From Verrucomicrobiota bacterium (GTDB taxonomy: Bacteria; Verrucomicrobiota; Verrucomicrobiia; Chthoniobacterales; UBA10450), in the NCBI GenBank assembly GCA_003217835.1, contig QHMQ01000091.1:1-16643 (forward strand): DNA of 16,643 bases. The letters are read 5' to 3'. Made by a program: the position numbers and the translations under genes. Shown piece after piece: positions 1-5,459 of the stretch (positions within the stretch are counted from its first letter, which is position 1; the number at the start of each line of letters is the position of its first letter). The notes below the pieces were generated by a model that was not told where the DNA came from, did no database searches, and worked only from the letters and a program-made list of their open reading frames with translations.

Positions 1-2
1 GG

Positions 3-422
3 ATTTTTGTCGCCTTCGCCACGATTTATCCGCGAGTCGAGTTGTTCCTTCGGATTATGGCGAAATGGATCGCGCTCATTCTCGCTGGCATTTACACCTT
101 CCAACTGCTCGCCTACCACGCTTGGACTGATCTGGCTGTCGTTTGGACAAGCATCGGCGCTGCCTTCCTGTTCATTGAAATGCGCGGCGCTGGGCCGGAG
201 CTCGTTTGGTGGAATAACGTGAAGGCGCGATTTGGACCCAAGCCTAAACTGCATGTCGTGCAAAAATCCGCGTCGCGCCGCGCCGTCGAGCCGGACGATC
301 TCTATGCCTCGATCGATCCGATTCTCGACAAAATCTCAAAATCCGGCATTGGGAGTTTAACCGCGAACGAGCGCCGGCTGCTGAATCGGGAACGCGAACG
401 GCTTCTGAAAAAATCGGAATGA
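3..422 (+). CDS. Rhomboid-like membrane protein, C-terminal part (5' truncated by window edge)
   Basis: The frame is open from the first bases of the window, and the segment before the first possible start (TTG at 42) reads like a rhomboid loop and helix, so this is the 3' end of a longer gene. Two hydrophobic segments follow (window residues about 19-35 and 40-60). After a basic linker comes a tail with the motif DPILDKISKSGIGSLTANER, which I recognise as the DUF6576-type tail carried by rhomboid proteases of Bacteroidota and Verrucomicrobiota. Rhomboids are intramembrane serine proteases. The Ser-bearing helix would lie upstream of the window. In the last helix, where active rhomboids have a His just before a Gly-rich stretch, this protein has WTSIGAA with no His, so it may be an inactive relative. 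It ends 8 bp from the convergent isomerase gene. Family call is fairly sure; activity is not. Confidence 0.68.
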   Translation: MFVAFATIYPRVELFLRIMAKWIALILAGIYTFQLLAYHAWTDLAVVWTSIGAAFLFIEMRGAGPELVWWNNVKARFGPKPKLHVVQKSASRRAVEPDDLYASIDPILDKISKSGIGSLTANERRLLNRERERLLKKSE

Positions 423-430
423 TCCTGCCT

Positions 431-1015
431 CTACAGCTTGTTCGGCGACAAGCGGGACTCCACCGTTTCGCAAAGCACGTGGAGAAGAAGCTTGTGCGCT
501 TCCTGGATTCTGGCGGTTGAATCACTTGCGACCAAGAGATCGACGTCGGCAATGCCAATGCTCGATCCACCATCGCGTCCGAGGAATGCGATCGTTTTCA
601 GCTTGCGCGATTTCGCTTCTTGCAGTCCGCGGCGGACATTTTTCGATTTGCCGGAAGTCGTGAGAACGATGAGCAGATCGCCTTTGAGGCCGAAGGCCGC
701 GATCTGGCGCGCGAATATTTCGTCGAAGCCATAATCGTTGCCCGCCGCGGTGAGAAGTCCACCGTCACTGGTCAAACAAATCGCCGGATAAGCGCGACGC
801 TCTTTAGCAAACCGCACAACCAACTCGGTCGCGAAATGAGCCGCGTCGGAAGCGCTGCCGCCGTTACCGCAAACCAGCAATTTGTTTCCTGCAAGTAAAC
901 ATTGCTCGATTGCCTTGGCCGCGTACTCGATTTGCGGCTCGATTCTCTTTAACCCTTGCAGCGTTTCGATCGAGCCGTTGATGGCCTTTTCGAGGATTGA
1001 AGAAAGATCAGACAT
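431..1015 (-). CDS. gmhA: SIS-domain phosphosugar isomerase, D-sedoheptulose 7-phosphate isomerase type
   Basis: This is a single SIS-fold protein of about 194 residues, the usual GmhA length. GmhA converts sedoheptulose 7-phosphate to D-glycero-D-manno-heptose 7-phosphate in the cytoplasm, the first step toward ADP-heptose for LPS core. Visible motifs are the phosphate-binding CGNGGSASDAAHF, with the His and following Glu (AAHFATEL) that act as metal/catalytic residues in the family, the LTTSGKSKNV loop, and the C-terminal RIQEAHKLLLH that supplies the conserved Gln and His. An in-frame TTG seven codons upstream (1036) is possible, but the ATG at 1015 is preferred because it gives the normal N-terminus and leaves more room from the tRNA. 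No Shine-Dalgarno is visible. Related DiaA-type SIS proteins exist, but the motif set fits GmhA better. No other heptose genes are in the window. Confidence 0.85.
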   Translation of the reverse strand: MSDLSSILEKAINGSIETLQGLKRIEPQIEYAAKAIEQCLLAGNKLLVCGNGGSASDAAHFATELVVRFAKERRAYPAICLTSDGGLLTAAGNDYGFDEIFARQIAAFGLKGDLLIVLTTSGKSKNVRRGLQEAKSRKLKTIAFLGRDGGSSIGIADVDLLVASDSTARIQEAHKLLLHVLCETVESRLSPNKL

Positions 1016-1039
1016 GCGGTTAATGTTGAGGGACAAAGA

Positions 1040-1114
<75 letters not shown>

Positions 1115-1122
1115 CCGAACCA

Positions 1123-1157
1123 GTGACAAATGACGAGTGATCAGTGAACAGTCAAGA
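1123..1157. repeat. Degenerate 7-bp tandem repeat (five units)
   Basis: Five consecutive heptamers read GTGACAA, ATGACGA, GTGATCA, GTGAACA and GTCAAGA, roughly consensus GTGAnnA. The array lies between the tRNA and the methyltransferase gene. No function is evident; it may be decayed satellite-like sequence. Confidence 0.5.
1127..1155 (-). promoter_or_regulatory. Possible promoter of tRNA-Val
   Basis: On the minus strand TTGACT (1155-1150) matches the sigma70 -35 consensus at five of six positions. A poor -10 candidate (CATTTG, 1132-1127) lies 17 bp further, which would start transcription a few bases before the tRNA. The spacing is right but the -10 is weak, and the sequence lies inside a degenerate heptamer repeat, so this is tentative. 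Confidence 0.25.
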
Positions 1158-1194
1158 AGCTTGATCTTCGCAATCTCAACTTGTTGATAGGACC

Positions 1195-1236
1195 GCTCGC
1201 CTGAAAACGGGTCGCATTTTCAGTGTCTTCGCGAGC
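1195..1236. other. Long imperfect hairpin in the tRNA-methyltransferase intergenic region
   Basis: GCTCGC (1195-1200) pairs with GCGAGC (1231-1236), and directly inside it CTGAAAA (1201-1207) pairs with TTTTCAG (1217-1223). This gives 13 bp of stem with a 7-nt bulge on the 3' side and a 9-nt loop. It lies about 50 bp before the methyltransferase start, so it could sit in that gene's leader RNA. There is no T-run after it, so it does not look like an intrinsic terminator. Confidence 0.5.
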
Positions 1237-1284
1237 ACTTCAAGACTGGACAACGCGGAGCGTCGGGACGACTGTTCGCATCTC

Positions 1285-1905
1285 GTGAGTGTCTTGTTTT
1301 TTAAGCGTTTCCTGCAGCGGCCGTTTCAGATCGCCTCGATCGTACCCAGCTCCAAGGGGCTCGTTGAACGCGTCGCCAACAAGATGGACTTTAGCCGGCC
1401 ACGCGTGATTGCCGAGTACGGTCCGGGCGAAGGTGTGCACTCACGCGAAATCGCCCGACGCATGAGTCTGGATTCGCACTTGCTCCTGTTCGAGCTCGAT
1501 CCGGCGTTCTCTCACGATCTTGAACGGCAATTTGCCCGGGATCGCCGGGTGCATGTCATTCATGGAGATGCGGCGCGTTTGCCGTATGAACTGGAGAGAC
1601 TAGGTATTGCCGACTGCGACTACATCCTCTCCGGCATTCCGTTCAGTATTCTTAAAATCGACAAGAAACGTGCGCTCCTGCAGAAAACCCACGACGCGTT
1701 GGCGCCAGGCGGCAGTTTTATCATTTACCAGGTAACGAATGAATTGAGACAACACGCCACGTTGTTCGAACACGCCCAGTCAGAATACTTCCTGCAAAAT
1801 ATACCGCCGATGTTCATCACCGTTTTTCAAAAAACACCGATGATGAATGGCCGAGAATATCCCGCCATGGAGCGGATACCCGTCGGCGCGCATCGATCGG
1901 CATGA
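1285..1905 (+). CDS. SAM-dependent methyltransferase, phospholipid N-methyltransferase (PmtA)-like
   Basis: A class I (Rossmann) methyltransferase of 206 residues. Motif I is IAEYGPGEG (residues about 43-51), the acidic strand end is LLFELDP (about 68-74), and GDAARLP follows. The post-I motif DYILSGIPFS replaces the NPPY/NLPY of rRNA dimethyltransferases. The SG(I/L)PF form is typical of the PmtA-like branch, which methylates phosphatidylethanolamine at the membrane. The N-terminal FFKRFLQRPFQIASIVPSSK stretch, also usual in this branch, supports the family call. The start is GTG at 1285; no earlier convincing start or Shine-Dalgarno is seen. Its stop overlaps the next start as ATGA (1902-1905), so it is probably co-transcribed and translationally coupled with fumC. 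The exact substrate (lipid or otherwise) cannot be read from the sequence. Confidence 0.75.
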   Translation: MSVLFFKRFLQRPFQIASIVPSSKGLVERVANKMDFSRPRVIAEYGPGEGVHSREIARRMSLDSHLLLFELDPAFSHDLERQFARDRRVHVIHGDAARLPYELERLGIADCDYILSGIPFSILKIDKKRALLQKTHDALAPGGSFIIYQVTNELRQHATLFEHAQSEYFLQNIPPMFITVFQKTPMMNGREYPAMERIPVGAHRSA

Positions 1906-3311
1906 CTGAAAGGCCGACGCGCGTGGAAAAGGATTCGATGGGCGAAATGTCGCTCCCGGCATCCGCTCTCCATGGCGCATCTACCCACCGCGCGGTCCTT
2001 AATTTTCCGGTCAGCGGTTATCGATTTTCGCGGCCGTTTATCCGCGCCTTGGGTTTGATCAAGTGGGCGGCCGCACAAGCAAATCACGATCTCGGTTTGC
2101 TTGATGCGGAGCGTGCAGCGTTGATCGTTCAGGCAGCTGAAGAAGTTGTTGATGGAAAACTCGATCAACATTTCCCTCTCGATATTTTTCAGACCGGTTC
2201 AGGCACGAGCACAAATACCAATGCGAACGAAGTGATCGCGAATCGCTGCGCGCAGCTTGCCGGGAAACCGATTGGGTCACGCGAACTGGTTCATCCGAAC
2301 GATCACGTCAACATGGGACAGTCGAGCAATGATGTGATTCCGTCTGCGATCCATATCAGCGCAGCGGAACAGTTGAAAAACTGTCTCATCCCGGCCTTGG
2401 AAAAATTACATGCCGCGCTCGAAGCGAAAGCGAAGGAATTTTGGGACATCATCAAGGTCGGCCGGACCCACTTGATGGACGCGACGCCGGTGCGCCTCGG
2501 TCAAGAATTTTCCGGCTATGAGCAACAGGCCGCTTACGCCAAGGAACGGGCGCAGAAAGCGCTCGAGGCTTTACGCGAGCTAGCTCTGGGCGGAACCGCG
2601 GTGGGCACAGGTTTGAATCGTCATATCCATCTTCCAGGCAAAATGCTGCGGCATTTGGAGCAACGTACCGGCATCGCGTTTCACGAGGCGAAAAATCACT
2701 TCGAAGCGCAAGGGGGGAAAGACGCGGTGGTTGAAGCGAGCGGTCATCTAAAAACCATCGCAGTGAGTTTGTTCAAGATTGCGAACGACATCCGCTGGCT
2801 TGGGAGCGGGCCGCGCTGCGGCATCGGCGAGATTCAACTTCCCTCCACGCAACCAGGCAGCTCGATCATGCCGGGCAAGGTAAACCCGGTGATGTGCGAA
2901 TCGGTCATGATGGTCTGCGCTCAGGTGATCGGCAACGACACGTGCATCACGTGGGCTGGCGCAAACGGGAACTTTGAACTCAACGTGATGATGCCGGTGA
3001 TGGCGCATAATCTTCTCGAGTCGATCCGGCTGCTCGCGAACGTTGTCGATGTTTTCTGCGAGAAATGTATCGCCGGTATCGTTGCGAATGAAGAGCGCTG
3101 CCGTGAATTGGTCGAGCTTTCCATGGCCATGGTGACCAGTCTCGCGCCCAAAATCGGTTATGATCGCGCGGCTGAAATTGCGAAGGAGAGCGCGAAGACC
3201 GGCCGCACCGTTCGAGAAATTTCCCGGGAGAAAAAAATCCTGCCGGAAAAAGAATTGGAGCGCGCGCTCGATCCGATTGCAATGACGAAACCGGGCGACA
3301 AGGAAATTTAG
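1902..3311 (+). CDS. fumC: Class II fumarate hydratase
   Basis: Catalyses reversible hydration of fumarate to malate in the TCA cycle, as a cytoplasmic homotetramer independent of iron-sulfur clusters. The 469-residue length is normal. The family signature GSSIMPGKVNP is at residues 319-329 and carries the catalytic serine. GRTHLMDATP (about 187-196) carries the catalytic-base His, HPNDHVN (about 131-137) the second-site His, and TGSGTSTNTNANE (about 98-110) the substrate-binding loop. ELALGGTAVGTG and GPRCGIGE are also family-typical. The class I aspartase/argininosuccinate relatives share the fold, but the overall sequence follows E. coli FumC closely. The ATG at 1902 is supported by a short, family-typical lead-in to DSMGEM and by the ATGA overlap with the methyltransferase. 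Confidence 0.96.
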   Translation: MTERPTRVEKDSMGEMSLPASALHGASTHRAVLNFPVSGYRFSRPFIRALGLIKWAAAQANHDLGLLDAERAALIVQAAEEVVDGKLDQHFPLDIFQTGSGTSTNTNANEVIANRCAQLAGKPIGSRELVHPNDHVNMGQSSNDVIPSAIHISAAEQLKNCLIPALEKLHAALEAKAKEFWDIIKVGRTHLMDATPVRLGQEFSGYEQQAAYAKERAQKALEALRELALGGTAVGTGLNRHIHLPGKMLRHLEQRTGIAFHEAKNHFEAQGGKDAVVEASGHLKTIAVSLFKIANDIRWLGSGPRCGIGEIQLPSTQPGSSIMPGKVNPVMCESVMMVCAQVIGNDTCITWAGANGNFELNVMMPVMAHNLLESIRLLANVVDVFCEKCIAGIVANEERCRELVELSMAMVTSLAPKIGYDRAAEIAKESAKTGRTVREISREKKILPEKELERALDPIAMTKPGDKEI

Positions 3312-3335
3312 GCGCTCTTAGTTTCGCGGGATCCC

Positions 3336-3713
3336 ATGGTCGCCAAACTTAACGGGCCTCAGTTTTCAGGTGGCGCAAATATCGCGATCAAATGCCCAAG
3401 CCATACTTATGAGCAAACGGTTGTCTTTTATCGCGATACGCTTGGACTACCTCTGATTGAAGAAGAGGCGGACGGTTGCATTTTCCAATTCGGTCCAAAC
3501 CGGCTCTGGATCGACAAAGTGCCGAATCTGAGTCATCCAGATATTTGGCTGGAATTGGAGACCAACGACACTGAAGCGGCTTCATCATTTCTAAAGGTAA
3601 ACGGCATTGCGCAGCGGGATGAGGTCGAACAGTTGCGGGAAGATTTCGATGGGTTCTTCGTGGCCGCGCCGAACGGCGTGATTCATCTCATCGTCGGTCA
3701 CGAAGAAGCGTAG
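3336..3713 (+). CDS. VOC-family (glyoxalase/dioxygenase fold) protein
   Basis: A 125-residue single-module vicinal-oxygen-chelate protein. The first beta-alpha-beta unit contains TVVFYRDTLGLPLIEE, the classic FYRDxLGL feature. The second ends in FFVAAPNGVIHLIVGH, where family members usually have DPNGNxIEL with a metal-binding Glu; here the position is His. No specific enzyme (glyoxalase I, fosfomycin or bleomycin resistance, dioxygenase) can be assigned. It starts 24 bp after fumC on the same strand and could be the third gene of that operon. It converges with the GNAT gene 46 bp downstream. ATG at 3336 is the natural start; a weak GGGA lies about 7 bp upstream. Confidence 0.8.
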   Translation: MVAKLNGPQFSGGANIAIKCPSHTYEQTVVFYRDTLGLPLIEEEADGCIFQFGPNRLWIDKVPNLSHPDIWLELETNDTEAASSFLKVNGIAQRDEVEQLREDFDGFFVAAPNGVIHLIVGHEEA

Positions 3714-3759
3714 AGCGACCTGCAGAGACGGTGGCACCGAGGCGCACCTGCCGCCGCTA

Positions 3760-4248
3760 TTAGGCGCGCCGTCCCATGATGGCGAGATCCCGCTCCACGT
3801 CGTCCAGCCTCGCAATCGCCGGAAGCAATCCCCAGCGCTCAAATCGGAGCCGATCGAATAATCTCAGGCTCGGTTCGTTGTGCCCGAAGATCAGCCCGAC
3901 CAACGCCGTAATCCCGAGCGACGGCGCACGCGCGATTGCTTCTTCTAACAATCGTCGCGCGACGCCTTGACGTCGGAAGCTTTCGTCGACATACACGCTG
4001 ATTTCGGCGGTGCCCCGGTAGGCGCAGCGCGGCAGGAATTTTTTGAAATCGAGCGAGCCGATCACGCGACCGTCGCTTTCCGCCACCCAAAATGGATGTT
4101 GATCCGGTGAGTGTTCTCGGAACCATGGCAAACGCGCCTCGACCGTAGTCGGCTCGAGCTCGGCCGTCACCATGCGCGTCGGCACAGTCGCGTTGTAAAT
4201 GTCGATGATGGTCGGAAAATCGGATTCGAGTGCGTCCCGGATAATCAT
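3760..4248 (-). CDS. GNAT acetyltransferase, phosphinothricin N-acetyltransferase-like
   Basis: A 162-residue GNAT-fold protein. It begins MIIRDALESDFPTIIDIYNA, the usual start of the Pat/YwnH branch, and has a substrate region FREHSPDQHPFWVAE. The acetyl-CoA loop is RRQGVARRLLEEAI, followed by a late strand GHNEPSLRLFDRLRFERWG. Members acetylate phosphinothricin, methionine sulfoximine or small amines; the substrate here is unknown. The ATG at 4248 is chosen because it gives the family N-terminus and overlaps the upstream metallo-hydrolase stop as ATGA (4248-4245). An in-frame upstream extension to 4275 would fall inside a palindromic repeat and is unlikely to be used. It is probably co-transcribed with the hydrolase. 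Confidence 0.85.
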   Translation of the reverse strand: MIIRDALESDFPTIIDIYNATVPTRMVTAELEPTTVEARLPWFREHSPDQHPFWVAESDGRVIGSLDFKKFLPRCAYRGTAEISVYVDESFRRQGVARRLLEEAIARAPSLGITALVGLIFGHNEPSLRLFDRLRFERWGLLPAIARLDDVERDLAIMGRRA

Positions 4249-5153
4249 ATCTGCTGTAGCCGCTTCGCTGGGCAAAGCGCGGCATCGCCCGCACGGCGAC
4301 GGCTACAGGAAGCGGTTTGGAAAAACGCATTTTCAAATGTCGGCTGAAACGGGCCCGGCGCCGTTTCACCGATTCGAAACTGCGGACTGATTTGCGATTG
4401 CGTGGCGCAATAAACTTCCATGTCGATCTTGCCGCATTTCGCGAGCGACGCGCGGATCGTGCCGCACGCCAGCTCCGGTGTGTTGCAGTCCCGACTGAGG
4501 TGTCCGAGCACCACGCGCTCGATTTTTCCAGAGAGCAATTCCTCGATTACGTTCCCCGCCGCCGTGTTCGAGAGGTGACCATGACGCGATTGGATTCGCT
4601 GTTTCACCGGCCACGGCCGATGCGGATCATTCTGCAAGAGTTTTTCGTCATGATTGGTTTCGATGACGAGCGTCTGGACTTGGCGCAAGCGTTCCACAAT
4701 CATTTTTGTCGCGTAGCCGAGATCGGTGATGAAACCGAGACCGCCCGAGCCCGCGTGACAGGCGAATCCAAGTGGATCGACAGCGTCGTGTGGCACGGGG
4801 AATGTTTGCACGGTCACGTCGCAGATGGAGAACTCGGCGCCCGTGCGAAAGATTCGCCAGTTGCGATATTGCTCGAATAATCCGTCACACCGAATCGCCT
4901 CCGCGGTAAGCGCGTTGCAATAAATCGGCACCTCCAGTTTGCGACAAAGAACTTCGAGTCCGCAAACGTGATCGCCGTGCTCGTGCGTAAGAAGGATACC
5001 ATCGAGCTGGCTTGCCGTGACTCCACACTGCGCGAGGCGCAACACAAGTTGTCGCGCGCTCAGCCCGCCATCGATTAGAATTTTGCAATGCTCGGTCGCC
5101 ACCAGTGCGCTGTTTCCCGCGCTCCCGCTGCCGAGCATCGTCAAACTGAACAC
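4245..5153 (-). CDS. MBL-fold metallo-hydrolase, WalJ/YycJ type, with repeat-derived C-terminus
   Basis: A metallo-beta-lactamase-fold protein. LGSGSAGN opens the fold, and THEHGDH (His57, His59, Asp61, His62 from the GTG start) is the HxHxDH dinuclear metal motif. ITDLG gives a further ligand Asp, and ETNHDE, GHLSN and VLGHLSRDCN are landmarks of the WalJ/YycJ branch, whose members are predicted nucleases or phosphodiesterases. The GTG at 5153 is favoured because it restores the first strand (FSLTMLGSGSAGN). TTG at 5216 adds an atypical extension, and the ATG at 5138 would cut the strand. The last ~18 residues (basic, Cys/Ala-rich) are encoded by the palindromic repeat at 4254-4308, which supplies a non-family C-terminus just before the stop. 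Probable operon with the GNAT gene. Confidence 0.83.
   Translation of the reverse strand: MFSLTMLGSGSAGNSALVATEHCKILIDGGLSARQLVLRLAQCGVTASQLDGILLTHEHGDHVCGLEVLCRKLEVPIYCNALTAEAIRCDGLFEQYRNWRIFRTGAEFSICDVTVQTFPVPHDAVDPLGFACHAGSGGLGFITDLGYATKMIVERLRQVQTLVIETNHDEKLLQNDPHRPWPVKQRIQSRHGHLSNTAAGNVIEELLSGKIERVVLGHLSRDCNTPELACGTIRASLAKCGKIDMEVYCATQSQISPQFRIGETAPGPFQPTFENAFFQTASCSRRRAGDAALCPAKRLQQI
4254..4308. repeat. Palindromic repeat, copy 1 (CTGTAGCCG...CGGCTACAG)
   Basis: Outer arms CTGTAGCCG (4254-4262) and CGGCTACAG (4300-4308) are a perfect 9-bp inverted repeat. Inside are two smaller hairpins: CGCTTCGC/GCAAAGCG (4261-4268 with 4272-4279, one mismatch) and TCGCC/GGCGA (about 4285-4289 with 4295-4299). 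The plan (outer stem, two inner hairpins) and the TGTAGCCG/CGGCTACA arms match copy 2 at 6982-7036, so these belong to one dispersed REP/MITE-like family. This copy lies inside the 3' end of the metallo-hydrolase gene. Confidence 0.75.
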
Positions 5154-5157
5154 GGGT

Positions 5158-5187
5158 CTTAAGGTAGCCGAGATGTTCAACCTTAAG
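5158..5187. promoter_or_regulatory. 8-bp inverted repeat over the metallo-hydrolase start region (candidate operator or leader hairpin)
   Basis: CTTAAGGT (5158-5165) and ACCTTAAG (5180-5187) are a perfect inverted repeat, with half-site centres 22 bp apart (about two helical turns). It sits just upstream of the GTG at 5153, in the divergent region shared with the ccsA leader. It could bind a dimeric regulator or fold in the hydrolase mRNA next to its start. Confidence 0.4.
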
Positions 5188-5304
5188 CAAACGGAAATGG
5201 GGAAATCGGCGCTCAATTACCATTACCCGCTTGGAGGCGCAGTCGGATCGAGATCATTTCGCCTTGCTCGACACGAGTCGGAGAGAGAAATACATTCGCG
5301 GCGT

Positions 5305-5427
5305 TTGAGAAGGCGCATCTTGATTTTCATCGCAGCGGCGAGCGCGCTTTTTGGGAGCGTTAGCTACGGTCAATCGGATCTGCCGAATTCGAATAGCGGC
5401 AGCCTGGATTTCAAGAATGGGGACTGA
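5305..5427 (+). other. Detached signal-peptide leader of the CcsA-type gene (out of frame with the body)
   Basis: Frame 1 here encodes RRRILIFIAAASALFGSVSYGQ, a textbook signal peptide (basic start, hydrophobic core, small residues before the cleavage site), then SDLPNSNSGSLDF before a stop at 5425-5427. TTG at 5305 is the best start; ATG at 5173 is in the same frame but gives a 44-residue cytoplasmic lead. The downstream frame, open from 5397, reads QEWGLTAIQDGGRRKPVDTF, which is the expected continuation. One extra T in the run at 5409-5411 would join them as SLDFQEWGLTAIQDGG. This is either a genuine frameshift mutation or a one-base assembly error. Confidence 0.7.
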
Positions 5428-5459
5428 CTGCAATTCAGGATGGCGGGCGACGCAAACCG

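Noticed and set aside
3728..3740. Short inverted repeat CGGT/ACCG between the VOC and GNAT genes as a bidirectional terminator
   Set aside because: Only 4 bp with a 3-nt loop and no T-run on either strand.
4249..4275. Upstream start of the GNAT gene
   Set aside because: The extension is encoded by the palindromic repeat; ATG 4248 gives the family N-terminus and the ATGA overlap.
4317..4880. Open frame antisense to the WalJ-type gene (187 codons)
   Set aside because: The opposite strand carries the HxHxDH metallo-hydrolase; this frame has no motif or start context.
5154..5216. Upstream TTG start of the WalJ-type gene
   Set aside because: It adds 21 residues not expected in the family and spans the inverted repeat; GTG 5153 gives the family N-terminus.
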